Positions 1 through 12,900 of a DNA stretch of 64,000 nt are shown piece by piece (within the stretch, counting starts at the first letter, position 1; the number at the start of each line of letters is the position of its first letter). Source of the DNA: Plasmodium coatneyi. Its lineage: Eukaryota; Apicomplexa; Aconoidasida; Haemosporida; Plasmodiidae. Made by a program: the position numbers and the translations under genes. Location of the stretch: NCBI RefSeq assembly GCF_001680005.1, contig NC_033559.1:682001-746000 (forward strand), read 5' to 3'. The notes beneath the pieces were generated by a model. The model did no database searches, had not been told where the DNA came from, and worked only from the letters and a program-made list of their open reading frames with translations.

Positions 1-1547
1 ATAGTAGTAGTAGTAGTTATAGCACATTACACATACATTCATATGTGTACGTATACGTATCAGTATCACTGCATATATATATATGTACTTATATATATAC
101 CGATATATGTATATATATTTTATATATATATATGTATAATGCACATACACATATAAACAACTATATATGTTGGAATGACAAAGTACAGGCAACAAAGTGA
201 AGTGAAAAAAGAAGTCAAAAAAAAAAAAAAAAAAAGAGGAGGAGGGAGGATGAAACATACACCTCCTTTTTTTTTTTTTTTACACACAACGTTCTTTTAT
301 TTATGTATTCACTGTACTACCATATTGTATGGTGTGTTGTTGTGCATAGTTCTTCAATGAACATGGTACCACTATTATTTACATACACCGGTTATTAACT
401 ATATATAAGAATGCAATTCTTCTCCCCTTTTATAATGAGCATTTCATCATGTGATATTAGTAAATATTTCTTTGTTATTAAGAAAAATCATTAAGAAAAT
501 TGTTAACGTAGATATATATTGTACACAGTTCATCCATATGTGCAGGCAGAGCATATTCTTTCCCCTTTCCCTTCTTCCCTCACCATATGTATACATATGC
601 ACATATATGTATTCATATGTAATAGGTAGAGTGTGTAAACTTATAGAAGTAAATAAAAATTACATAATAAAAGGAATTACGTGAGTTATTTATGTGAATA
701 GGAAGGGAGATGTACACATACATTTCTATATAATAACACATTTTTTTACACCATACACCCATTTATTTTATTCATGACTTCTTAGTAGTAATAAAAGTTC
801 CTTCTTCTTTTCTTTTCTTTTTTCTTTTTTTCTTTTCTTTTCTTCTTCCGTACTTAATTATGATATACAAACAGTTGATCCATATGGGGGAAGAAGATGT
901 GCACATATTATGTATACTATTTGAGCTCCCCTTCTTCCTCTTCCGGGTGCACATTATATACTTTTTGCACATGTTAATGTGTTCCAACGCGTATGATGGA
1001 CTTCTTTTTTTTTTTTTTAAGAACACTCAGTAATAATAAATTCTTTTTACTTTTTTTCTTCTTTCTCTTTTGACAAATACACCATGAACAACAACCATTT
1101 GTATGAATGAATATATGCACATTATGCACTATTTGAACTAACCTTCACTCCTCGTTCCCTTACCTTTGAATTCATGTTATACTTCTACATAGTAATGTAT
1201 CCTCTGTTTTGTTTTGTTTTGTTTTGTTTTTTTCCTTTTTAACTTCACTATTCCCATACATTTATTCCTATATTTACCTTAATTAAATGTACATATAATT
1301 ATCTTATATATATTTGTATAATGTATAATCATTGTTCCTTGAAAAGTTTTGAGCAGTGTGTGTGGTGTAAGGAAGAGTGAAAAATTTAATATTCCCAATT
1401 CATTTTCATAATTATAGAACGAACAGCATTCTCACATGTTTATTATGAATACATATATATATAGGAAGGAACAACACACATTTCTTATAACATAAATTCA
1501 CATTATATATATATATATAACAGAAGAAAAATATACACATATAAATC
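1..1547. other. AT-rich intergenic flank upstream of the first KIR gene
   Basis: No credible gene is visible. The stretch holds a GTA/TAG microsatellite at the very start, long TA-alternating runs (about 75-165), homopyrimidine tracts (about 780-850 and 1010-1075) and scattered TATATA. The few open frames are short and built from homopolymer codons. It serves as the 5' flank of the KIR gene starting at 1548; by analogy with the other KIR loci here, a telomere-like array may lie to the left, outside the window. Confidence 0.6.
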
Positions 1548-3221
1548 ATGTCAGCAGGGGTAAGGGAAGAACTTTAAGTTGTTCTTATGCCCGTTTAAAA
1601 TGTTCACAAACACATTGTGTACGGCAAACTTCGATGTGCATATTATAATAAAATCATAGCTAACCACATAGGAACATGTACACTTACATATTTACCCTTT
1701 CTGCCTGCCAATAATTATTCACATTTATAGGACCCACTTTTAAAGCAATTACCCTCATGGACGGAATACTATGATAAATTCGAAAATGGGGGAGGGAGCA
1801 CCACAGTAAACTGTACAACAGAAAATGGTTGCAGCACAGAAGCGGACAGTTATAAATTGGGAACGAGGAGTCTCGGGCAGTATCTGTATCCAACTCAAAA
1901 AGCATTGGCCTATATATATAAAGAATACAGGCAAAAAGAAGAAAAATCAACCCAAAATGTGGCACCAGCCGAATGTACCGCACGCCACTTCTTTTATTAT
2001 TGGATAAGGGATGAATTATCTAAGAGTGCAGGGACACGTGGAGATTTCCAAGGTATGATAAGTACTATTTGCAGAGAAATAAGAAAACCCGGTAACTCAA
2101 GACAAGAGTGTGAAATTCCCTGTGAAAATCTTAAGAAAGAAAATTTCAACAGTCAGAAAATATTATTTAATTTCCTTCATGATCATTATATTATACGAAT
2201 TCTGTTAGAGAATAGTGGGCGTGGGGGTATTGAGAAATGTAAAAAATACATAGAGAATGTCAAAAGAGCAAAGGAAGAAATTGAAACACGTTGTACGCAC
2301 GAGGCCGAAAAAAGTAAGGATGAATTCTGTAAAAATTTTTGGAATGGTCATATAGTTGGCATTCAGGCGAAACTCTCAAAATTGCAATCTACATTAGAAA
2401 CTGCACAAAATGAAATAAAGCAGGAAGCGAATCAAGCACAAGCAGCAACCTCTACAGCAGTGAACAAGGCAGTGGACGAAGCCGTTCGTTCTGCCACCAC
2501 CACAGCAAGCATTTCTTCCATAATTGGCACGCTCGGATTTACTGTTGCTCCATTCCTCCTATATAAGGTATACATACAACTAAAATTATAATTAAAAGTG
2601 AAATAATATAAGTAATATTATTTCATCCCTTACAACCTTCCTTCCACCCTACATCCTAACAACCTTCCTTCCACCTACCACCACCCTAACAACTTTCCTT
2701 CCATTCTAACACCACCCTAACAACCCACCTACCACCCAACAACCCTTCCTTCCACCTAAGACCCCTAACAACCCACCTATCACCACCATAACAACCGACC
2801 TACCACCACCATAACAACCGACCTACCACCACCATAACAACCGACCTACCACCACCATAACAACCGACCTACCACCACCATAACAACCGACCTACCACCA
2901 CCATAACAACCGACCTACCACCACCCTAACAACTTTCCCTTCCTTCGACTCATATCAGTCCTTCTTTCCACCCCTAACACAACCTTTCCTTCCCTTCAGT
3001 ATAAACCATGGTCTTCTTGGTTTGGTAACAATTTTTCTGGAGGTGGAAGAAGAAGCACAAGAAGGAGAAGATCAGTTGGAGGTGATATTGACGGTTTAAC
3101 AGAAACTTCTACTATAGGTCCAACAACAGAGGATGATTCAACAGTATATGTTGTAACATCTGCCAGAAAGGGAAGAACAAATACTCCAGGTCGCCAGAAT
3201 ATAGGTTATCAGAACATGTAA
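1548..3221 (+). CDS. kir: KIR-type (pir superfamily) variant surface protein, single-domain
   Basis: Three exons fit: 1548-1559 (MSAG, donor GTAAGG), 1731-2567 and 3000-3221, giving 356 aa in frame throughout. Exon 2 opens with DPLLKQLPSW, the LPS start shared with the other KIR second exons here. It carries spaced cysteines (CTARHFFYYW, CREI, CENL, CTHE, CKNF), an Ala/Thr-rich helical stalk, and a transmembrane helix ending FLLYK exactly at the donor. Exon 3 encodes a basic then Ser/Thr/Asp-rich cytoplasmic tail ending in NIGYQNM. KIR proteins of P. knowlesi are thought to reach the infected red-cell surface and to vary between parasites; that role is family knowledge, not visible here. Intron 2 is C/T-rich and carries a 23-bp tandem repeat. 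The gene points towards MCM5 and sits alone at the edge of the conserved block. The short exon 1 is the least certain part. Confidence 0.85.
2775..2935. repeat. 23-bp tandem repeat in KIR intron 2
   Basis: About six to seven near-exact copies of a 23-base unit (ACCACCACCATAACAACCGA plus CCT) lie inside the second intron. They are flanked by degenerate CTACCACC/CCTTCCTTCC sequence of the same flavour. All copies are on the purine-poor strand. Confidence 0.9.
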
Positions 3222-5021
3222 GACTTGGATGGGGAAGGGAATGAAAGGGGAATGTTTCTTCCCTGCGTGAACATAAATAAGTGCGATGTTCATACAATGT
3301 AAAGAAGCAAGGGGACCTTTTCTTTGTTTTTTCTTCCTTTCCTTTTTCTTTTTTTCTTTTATTTTCCTTCCTTTTATTTTTTTTTCTTTTCTTTCTTATT
3401 TTTCTTATTTCTTTTTTTTTCTTTTTTTTCTTTTTTTTTTTTTTCCTTCTTTTTTCTTCTTTTTAAATATATAAATAAGCATACGTTTTTGCAAACTGTG
3501 ATTGCCCATTGCGGAACGCTTTTTTTAAGAACATCCGCCATCATGAAAACGAATAATTATGCTCCGAAATGTACACACATTGTGCAAAATTGATTGAGCA
3601 TATAAATTTACACGCCCTTTTTGAGAGAAATATACACACTTGGGCGATACACCACAAGTGGAACAATTGCATGGCTGGGAAATTAGTACCCCTGGGGGAG
3701 GAAAAAGGGATTCCGTAAAGCGTTCACCTTTTACATCACTTGCACAAAAGTACGCAGAGCACTTTTACACGTTGCGTCCTTTTGCAAATAGGAAAAAATG
3801 CATTTTTCTTCTCTTCGTTCGAAACCAGCGAATAGTATGGCATAGCTATTGATTCGTTCCACCTTGTGTGTGGGGTTAATACTACATTCCCGAAGGAAAA
3901 AGAAAAAACTTAATATATAAGGACCACCGCCCCCGGCTTTTCCTTTCGTCCTTTTGCAATCCCCATTTTGTCTTCGCTTAAAAGGTGCAAATCATTTTGG
4001 AGCGTTCAAAATTTGCGCTTACGCAATAGGAAAAAAAAAAAAAAAAATTTCCGGAAAGGGTGTGCGGTATTCGCAATATGGCGATGTATTTTTCGAATTT
4101 TTTTTTCTTTATTCCCACCCCCCCTGCGCACATTCGAATTGACACATATAGGTAAGGCGCTTGTTTATACTTTTGGGTAATGAGCCATGTGGCTAAGGAA
4201 AAAAAAAAAGTGGCAATAAGTGGCACTGCAAAAAAGAATAGATTATATTGAATGAGAAGGAAGCCAATTTTGTATTATATGTGTGGAAGAGACCAATTCG
4301 AAGGAGATAGCACCATTCGTCTGTTTTTTTGGTTTTTCCTTTTATTGCATGGCACGTGAAGTATCCTTTTTGGCACTGCCACTACTGACACAGTCTAGAT
4401 GCGTGCCAATCGGTTCACCGCATATTGTCCACTAGGAGAGGAGGCTTTGCATTTTCCCCACCAATCATTGGTTCGTTCCTTTTGGGAAATTCCCGCAACA
4501 CGGGAGGTACCTTACTTCGGGTAGGTTAACACACTGCATGAGCTCATCCGCGCAAGGAAGATGAAAAAACTTACACACACATGAGGGGGGCACAATAAAA
4601 AAAAAAAACGCCTGAACAGTGTTCATATAAATATATTTCATTTTATTTTTTTCCCTGCAAAACGTACAGTATGCAGATCGGGGAACGACCACAGCTGCGT
4701 CGCGACAGAAGGTAAAACACTTGCATGCAGTGAGCAGTTCCCTCTCCAACGCGTTCTTCCGGAAGGTAAAAAAAATAGTCACCCAGACGTACGTATCTCA
4801 GGGGAGCCACAGGGGGCACGCTTCTTCAAGAGGGGAAAAAAGGCGCACAGGGAAATTTACAACAATTGGTGCATGTGTGAGGAAAAGAATAAATTGCACT
4901 TCCAGAAATACACGCGCACGAAAGGGCAAGATTCCAAATTGGAGGAGGAACCTGACATACCGCTTTGACTGCTTCATCCTGGAGACGAATTTTGGCACCC
5001 CCCTACACATAAGGTAGAGAA
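3222..5021. other. intergenic region between KIR and MCM5
   Basis: No gene supported. A long T/C-rich low-complexity run (about 3320-3465) produces only poly-Phe/Ser frames. Further right the sequence is less AT-rich (about 3640-5000) with several short open frames of no recognisable character; it probably contains the MCM5 promoter and 5' untranslated region. Confidence 0.6.
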
Positions 5022-7703
5022 ATGCTGGGAATACAGGAAGGACGGGCATTCTTCAATGCCGCAAGGAACCCCAACAGCAGACCAGAGAACAACATTCGCA
5101 TTGAGGACAACCTACCCAGTCTGAACGAAGTGTACAATTATTTCCAGGACTTTCTCTCGAGGTATTCATCCAACACACTGAAAGAAGGAAACTTGAAGAG
5201 AACGCTTTTCGAAAATGTGAAAAATAATAATTTCACCCTCGATTTGAAATTGGATGATATATACAAACAACAGACGGTTTTTGAAAATAACGAAATAAGT
5301 GCAACTCCCATTTCGGAGAGGAAGATGAAAAAGCCCGAAAATTACTCTGCCATTTTGGCTAGAGCGCTTTCGGAAAGACCGCTAACATACTTGCCTACTG
5401 TTGAGCGAGTGTGCTACGAAGTGTGCGAAACGGCCAACATATTAAATGACGAAGATGAGCACTTAAATTATATTCAAATTAATTTGTTGAATACATTCAT
5501 TAGGCCTACACCGATTAGAGGTCTCCTAGCAGCTACTCAGGAAAGGTTTGTGGTGGTCCCGGGAATTATTGTACAGGCAAGTAAGCCACAACATAAGATG
5601 AGGAAAATTACACTTCAGTGCAGATATTGTGATCATAAAATGTCTATTGATGTTCCGCTATGGAAAGATAAACCGCAGTTGCCACCCTATTGTAGATACT
5701 CCTCCACTATGAAGTCTTCCATGGGTGTTGCAAACCCGATGGATAATCAGTTAGGATGCAATGGAGTTTTAGAACCATATGTCATTCTGCCGAATGAGTG
5801 CACATTTGTTGACATACAATCTTTGAAGATGCAAGAATTACCAGAGGCAGTCCCAACAGGAGATATGCCAAGACATTTACAATTAAATGCAACAAGATAT
5901 TTATGTGAAAAAATGATTCCTGGAGATCGAGTCTACGTTCATGGGGTTCTCACTTCATATAATCCAAACCCTAAACCTACAAGAGCAGATGGAACCAACT
6001 TTTCCTACCTACACGTTTTAGGCTTTCAAAAATATGACGACATGACAGGAAACGACTTAAACTTTGACGTAGAGGAAAGAAATGAATTAACTCTACTGGC
6101 AGCTGAACATGATATTCATGAAAAAATATTTAAGTCCATAGCACCAGAACTTTACGGAATGGACGAGGTAAAAAAAGCTTGTGCGTGTTTACTCTTTGGA
6201 GGTACTAGAAAACGAATTGGAGAGGAGACAAAAATTCGGGGAGACATCAACATGCTGATGCTTGGAGATCCCTCAGTTGCCAAGTCGCAAATTTTAAAAT
6301 TCGTAAATCGATGTGCCCCTGTTTCTGTTTATACATCTGGAAAGGGTAGCAGTGCAGCAGGATTAACTGCAGCTGTTATGAGAGACAGTCAGGGGGTTTT
6401 CTCTCTAGAAGGTGGAGCCATGGTTCTGGCTGACGGAGGAGTTGTCTGTATTGATGAGTTTGATAAAATGAGAGATGATGATGTGGTGGCTATACACGAA
6501 GCTATGGAACAGCAAACCATATCCATTTCGAAAGCAGGAATTACTACCATGCTGAATAGTAGATGTTCTGTCATTGCTGCAGCCAATCCGTCCTTTGGGT
6601 CATATGATGATTCGCAAGACACCACAGATCAACACGACTTTAAGACCACCATTTTGTCCAGATTTGATATCATATTTTTATTACGTAATAAACAGGACAT
6701 TGAAAAGGATACTCTCCTCTGCAACCATATTGTCGCCTTGCATGCATCAAAGCATAAGTCCCAAGAGGGGGAAATTCCTCTCTCAAAATTGACTAGATTT
6801 ATTCAGTACGCCAAGAAGGAAATCGCCCCTTTGTTGTCCAAGGAGGCTAGGGACTCGTTGCGAAATTTCTACGTGCAAACAAGAGCGGAATACCGAGGCG
6901 ACAGACGCTCCGTCACGAAGAAAATTCCCATCACCTTGCGTCAGCTCGAATCGCTCATTCGGTTGGCGGAGAGGTTAGACAGCATTCATGAGAGCATCCC
7001 CTGGATGCGTACTTCCCTGTGTGTTTGTTCATCCTCCATTTGCATCTTCCCCTTGATCAATGCGTGCCATATGTTGCGCGCTTCTGCTTTTTTGAGAGAT
7101 GGTTCATCATAATGAACCCCCCGCCCTGCAGCTTTGCCAAAATGGAGCTTTCCCAGTTCGCCACGGAGAAGCACGTGCAGATGTCCATCGACCTCTTCTC
7201 AGCATCCACCGCCGAAACGGCGAAGCAATGCCTCATTTTCGAGACCATGTCCCCGTTGGAGCAGAAGGCCGTGAAGGTTTGCGCGAACGACCACATATGT
7301 GCCGTGCACATTTGAACGTATGCAATGTTACGAACCGTTCCCGATATCATGTGAAACAACTTTCCTTTTTCCGTACCCCTTTCAGCAAGCGGAGGATGCC
7401 ATCCTGGGACGACTCGGAAAAGGGCAGAGGGCCTCACGGGTGAATTTATTCAGGGAGCTGCAGCTAAGAGGATTCGACCGATCGGCTTTATCCAAGTAAT
7501 GAAAGCGGAATGGGGTTAAATGCCAAGCGATGGCATAGTCACACACATGCATATATACATATACATGTACGTACACATGAGCATCCCCCGCGGAGAAACT
7601 CCACCCCGTTACGTCCTTTTTTTAACTGCGCAGGGCCCTGGCTATCCTGATCAAGAAGGGGGAACTCCAGGAAAGAGGAGACCGTTCCGTCAGACGCTGT
7701 TAA
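5022..7703 (+). CDS. MCM5: DNA replication licensing factor MCM5
   Basis: Subunit of the MCM2-7 replicative helicase, acting in the nucleus at origins and forks. Four exons assemble cleanly: 5022-6973, 7132-7276, 7386-7495 and 7634-7703, giving 758 aa. The N-terminal part has a zinc-ribbon-like set of cysteines (CRYCDHK, then PYCRY and GCNG). The AAA+ core has Walker A GDPSVAKSQ at residues 415-423, Walker B VCIDEFDKM starting near 475 (acid pair D478/E479) and the arginine-finger motif SRFDI with Arg547. The C-terminal exons give a helical tail containing KMELSQFATEKHV and ending SVRRC. Every splice site is GT-AG and phases agree. Reading on past 6973 without splicing gives a false C-terminus, so the intron is needed. 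Polyubiquitin follows on the same strand 2 kb downstream. Confidence 0.95.
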
Positions 7704-9097
7704 ATGAGAAAGCATTCCCCCACTTGGCAATCTACGCGCATGCCAAGGTGCCGCGCGGGTTATTTTTTCTGTTCACCTTTCGTCACGCCCACCATACATG
7801 CTACATGTTGCACATGGCACATACTGCTTACCGCACATATATGCATCGCCCCCCATGTATATATCCCCATTTTTAATTGCCATTTTGAAAAACTGAACAT
7901 TTTTCTACAATCCCTTTTATACCCCCCAAGAAGTGTACACTTTTTTTGCCCTCCTTTTTGAAAAAAAAAAAAAAAATTTCCTTTTCCTCAATTGTGAATT
8001 AAGAAGGTGAAAAAAACATCACGCTGGAAGGTATACCTTTTTTCCCTGCACAACAGGGTTACACGTCAGACTTTATGTACGTTGTTCCGACTGGGCAAGT
8101 AAATGGCATGGAGGATTGTTGGTACGTAGGCTTGATTAAAATTCTGCACACGGGACGAATGAGATAACACCGCCCCATGGGGCATTTCTACCTACGAAGC
8201 TAAATTCCGGGGACGTCACTTCCCCCCCTTTGGCAGTACCTATGATGTACTTTTTGCCGGGCGAATGGAAAGGAGGCCCCGTTCCCACCATCTTATGAGG
8301 CGTGACTCCTTTTATAACGTTTTCCGTACTTTTGGCATGCACTGCGGGGCCAACTGTACGTCCTTCCATGTGCACTTACTCACGGGAGGACGCGCGCATA
8401 TAAATGCTCGCTCGAATTTGCACACTTGTTTGGTCTTCACCAAATGGGTATGCAACTTTAGCGGTCGAGCTTTGTCCTCTAGGGGCTGCTAATAATGGCG
8501 CATTAAATTTTGTTATGGCCAGAGTTTGCGGCATGGCGTTTTTACTATGTATAGTAACATTTGGTGACATTACGGAGGTTATCCCCCGTGGGTAGCATTC
8601 TGAGGGGTGAGGAAGCTAAGTAAGGCACGTACAAGTATACCTACACAGATGTACGTACATGTAAAGGAACATAATATATTTACGCGTGTATGGCTGACCC
8701 ACAGTTGTATTTTTAAAGTTGCGTATATGTAATGACTAGTGCACACGGACAAGCGAAGCAAACGCGTTGGCACACAAGGGGAAGAAATATGGAAGGAAAA
8801 AAAAAAAAAAAAAAGGGAAAGAGGAACAAAAGAAAGGGGAAAAAGGCAAACTCCGATTTCCACTTACGCGCGACCGCCCCATTTGCATGTTATGGGCAAA
8901 AAAAAAAGAAAAACCACAGTACGCATCCGTGCGGAAAGGATAAAATTATACAACATAAATATATACATATAATTTTTATACATGGATATATTTTATATAT
9001 TGCATAATATTTTATATATATATATCTTTTTTGCATATGTATATATGCACAAATAAATATACACTACACTTCCCCATTTTGGCCCCATTGAAAATGG

Positions 9098-9130
<33 letters not shown>

Positions 9131-9712
9131 GGAAAAGGAAAGAAGCGAAATCAACACGTGAAGAAATAAAAAAAAAAAGTACTTTCATTTTTTATACCGT
9201 TTTTTTTGCATCCATTTCGATTTCACAAAAAATTTCTTCCCCCCTTTTACTTTTTTTTTTTTTTTGTTTTTACGCTCACGTTTTAAAAACAATTTAACTT
9301 CCCCTCAAAGCAGTGAAACAGAAATAAAGAACACTTTTTTTTATACAATATATATCAGCAAACATATGTAACTGTAAAGGAAATCAATTTTAGCAAGTTA
9401 AAAAAATTTATGTTAAAATTGCAGTACTGCCAAAATTGAAAGGAAGAGGAAAACTTCAGATTGCCGTGCTTTGCGCGAACATATTGTGTTTATATACCGC
9501 TTTGTTAAAACAAATCACTTAAAGTATTTTTTTTCTTTTTCCTTCCCTGCGCGTGTTCGGGATTCCAGCACATATATATAAATATACATACGTACTGTAT
9601 ACATAAATATATATCCCCCAGAGCGGGCATCGCTTTCCTCAAAAAGTAAAACTTTTTTACGCCGCCGCGAGCTTCCCTCACAAACACAAGATTTCTAGGT
9701 CATTTCACCAAA
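7704..9712. other. intergenic region between MCM5 and polyubiquitin
   Basis: No confident gene. It includes the MCM5 3' end, poly-A/T runs (about 7960, 8800, 9100, 9255), and AT-rich polyubiquitin promoter sequence from about 8930 to 9660. A less AT-rich patch near 8400-8590 is open on both strands and is discussed separately. Confidence 0.55.
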
Positions 9713-11202
9713 ATGCAGATCTTTGTGAAAACTTTAACAGGTAAGGAGGCTTGTTGACCGGCGCCGCAGGTCGGTATGCCCAATATATGCGCTTTTGCAT
9801 GTGAATTGGTATGCCGATTGGCATGCATATTGGAGTGTAGTGCCTATTTCCATACATTCCTTTTGCTCATATTTCGTGAACTTGCACGTTACCTTTTTTT
9901 TTTTCCCCTCCTAATATGCTCCTACCCCTCTGCACTGTGATGCTTATCAACATGCACAGATTAAGGGCGTCGTATTAGGGAATACGTTAATGTGTGCATT
10001 TAGTGGTTGCTTTTTTCATGTGCAACATTGTGAGCATTAGTGAAAGTACTAACTGTTGCTTATCCCATTCTATGCTTACCCGTTGGGAGGGTTACCATGT
10101 GTATATGTAATGCATGCAATTGCGTATGTGCATGAAGAATGTAAACATGGAATTATTTTTTAGTCTAACTAGCCATTTTTGCGTATGTTTTTTTATTCTA
10201 ACTAGCTATTTTTGCGTATGTTTTTTTATTTTAACTAGCCAATTTTGCTATTTTTTTTTATTCTAGCTAGCCATTTTTCCTATATCTTTTTTTTTTTTTT
10301 TTTTTATTTCAGGAAAAACCATCACTTTGGACGTGGAGTCATCCGACACAATTGAAAATGTGAAGGCTAAAATTCAGGACAAAGAGGGAATCCCACCTGA
10401 CCAACAGAGACTTATTTTTGCTGGCAAGCAATTAGAGGATGGAAGAACCTTGTCTGACTACAACATCCAAAAGGAATCCACCTTACACTTGGTGTTACGT
10501 TTACGAGGTGGTATGCAAATTTTCGTGAAGACTCTAACGGGAAAGACTATCACTTTGGACGTGGAGTCATCCGACACGATTGAAAATGTGAAGGCCAAAA
10601 TTCAGGACAAAGAGGGAATCCCACCTGACCAACAGAGACTCATTTTTGCTGGCAAACAATTGGAAGATGGAAGAACCTTGTCTGACTACAACATCCAAAA
10701 GGAATCTACATTACACTTAGTACTACGTCTCAGAGGTGGTATGCAAATTTTCGTGAAAACCCTAACGGGAAAGACTATCACTTTGGATGTGGAGTCATCT
10801 GACACAATTGAAAATGTGAAGGCTAAAATTCAGGACAAAGAGGGAATCCCCCCTGATCAGCAAAGACTCATTTTTGCTGGCAAACAATTAGAGGATGGAA
10901 GAACCTTGTCTGACTACAACATCCAAAAGGAATCCACGTTACACTTGGTCTTACGTTTACGAGGTGGTATGCAAATTTTCGTGAAGACCCTAACGGGAAA
11001 GACCATCACTTTGGACGTGGAGTCATCCGACACGATTGAAAATGTAAAAGCGAAAATTCAGGACAAAGAGGGAATCCCACCTGACCAACAGAGACTTATT
11101 TTTGCTGGCAAACAATTGGAAGATGGAAGAACCTTGTCTGACTATAACATCCAAAAGGAATCCACCTTACACTTAGTACTACGTCTGAGAGGTGGTTTTT
11201 AA
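9713..11202 (+). CDS. pUB: polyubiquitin, four head-to-tail units
   Basis: Precursor of ubiquitin, processed by deubiquitinases into monomers for the proteasome pathway. Exon 1 (9713-9740) encodes MQIFVKTLT plus the first base of a Gly codon. A 572-bp intron with GTAAGG donor and T-rich acceptor follows, then exon 2 (10313-11202), giving 305 aa. Four complete 76-residue units are present, each ending LRLRGG; the last carries one extra Phe as C-terminal cap, typical of polyubiquitin genes. The intron placed within codon 10 of the first unit is confirmed because the remaining units show the uninterrupted sequence. Units are nearly identical at the nucleotide level, consistent with concerted evolution. 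The ubiquitin sequence itself is standard. Confidence 0.98.
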
Positions 11203-12900
11203 TTTCCTTTTTTCTTTTTTTTTACCCCATTTTACGTACATGTCCGTATGTATAACGACATATCTTGTTCTTTTTTTATTTTCCCCTTTTTTTACGTCCT
11301 ATTTAACATATAAATGTAATTACACCAATTATCTAACTTAATTAAAATTTTTTTATAAAAAAAAATTACAAGGCTTGTGTTGTGTGCACATACAGTACTA
11401 TGCATTCCAATTTTTTTTAGAAAAAACGCTGGCCTGTGTTTATATACATATATGTATATATATATGTATATATGTGCACTTTTTTTTGGCTCGTGTTTTT
11501 AAATTATCTATAGTTTTTCACCCCCGTCTGTTTTTACTGTTATGTAGTGCCGATAACCTTATCTTTACAATATATATCTTTTAAAGTAAATTTTGATTAT
11601 ATTCTTTTTTCCTTTTTTTTTTTTTTTTACCGCTTTTTTTTTTTTGATTTTAAGGAAAAGAATATGAGCCAAATGTACTTTAAACTTTAATAAGGGCGCA
11701 CACGCCGCATGCATATACGTGTGTGTGTATGCACAGGTGTGTGGACGCTATTGTATGCCTTCTATGTACGTAAAGGCGTGTAAGCCTATATAAGTTACTG
11801 TTGTTAAAGCATAGTGTAAAATTTGTGCAATCCGAATTTAAAGCGATGGTATAGCTGGAGAGGTATGTGTGGTACGCCGTTGGGAATTGTCCATCGGCGA
11901 AGGGGCTACCTGGGGATGCTGTAAAACGGGAAGGACTGGGCCAACAGCTACAATTGGCGCTCCTTCCCCCCATTGACAATAATAACTTGTTAAAAGGGAT
12001 TAGCAAAATTCGATGCGAGTTGGTACGGCATAGTAAGAGTGGCAGTGATCGGAACAGAAGAGGTTGGTTTTTTTTTTTTTTTTTAAAGCAAATTTTACTT
12101 CAAAAGAGGACCAGATTTTATAAGAATTACTAAGGATAAAAATTTTATACAAAATTAACAAAAAAAAAAAAAAAAAATATATGAATTTACATGAATATAT
12201 GTAAAGAACTCGGAATTGTGTGTGCGTTTTTCTTTTTCTTTTTTTTTCTTCTTAAAGAGGCACGTGGTTACTAGGCGTGAAAGCCAGCTGTGTGTGCGCT
12301 CCTATACGGAAATGCACACATAGGTATTACATAAGGCGTACAAGCGACGGGCTGGATGGGTACACAGGGCGACCATGCCAGGGAAAGGATCGAATCCGCA
12401 TTAAAAAAAAAAGGCATGTATACAAATGGGGGAGTAGGTACTTATGTCGTGCAAACGAGTATGGGGAGTGCGTGGTTCACGCAGTACTTACATATGCATA
12501 CTATTGCACACATATTATGCATATATGAACAATGCCCAACTGAGATAGTGACATCATGCTATGGCAAGAAAGTCGTCCGCCCTGGTACGTGCACGACGGG
12601 ATGCGCGCTGTGCTCCAAATGGGTGCTGCTTTGTGAGCAGGACGCATGCCCGTGCAAGTGCGCCGGGTAAAAATAAAATAAAAAATAAATATTACGCAAT
12701 AACCAATTAGTAATAGGTATATAAACGGCTAAACGGTCTAACAATGCATGTATAATGAATACGAAAACTGTGCCGAACAGCGGCGCGATGTTGTTCATAA
12801 CGCAAACAAATTGATAACTGGGAAAAAAAATAAAAAAAAAAAAAAATCGGCCGAGTGGTTGTTCCACCGTTGCGTCACCTGGTAACTGCCCTCTGTCACA
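11203..12900. other. convergent 3' intergenic region (polyubiquitin / ATP4)
   Basis: Polyubiquitin ends on the plus strand and ATP4 ends on the minus strand, so this interval holds two 3' untranslated regions and terminators. It is AT-rich with repeated poly-T and TATATG runs (11440-11475) and no supported gene; open frames of about 100 codons around 11680-12000 and 12360-12670 look random. Confidence 0.6.

Noticed and set aside
175..360. Short open frame with poly-Lys and poly-Phe
   Set aside because: Built from A- and T-homopolymers; no gene-like content and no splice partners.
3281..3593. Overlapping Phe/Ser-rich frames
   Set aside because: A T/C low-complexity tract read in three frames; no single frame is favoured.
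6974..7110. Unspliced C-terminus of MCM5
   Set aside because: It replaces a family-conserved helix by unrelated residues; splicing at 6973/7132 restores a 758-aa protein with matching phases.
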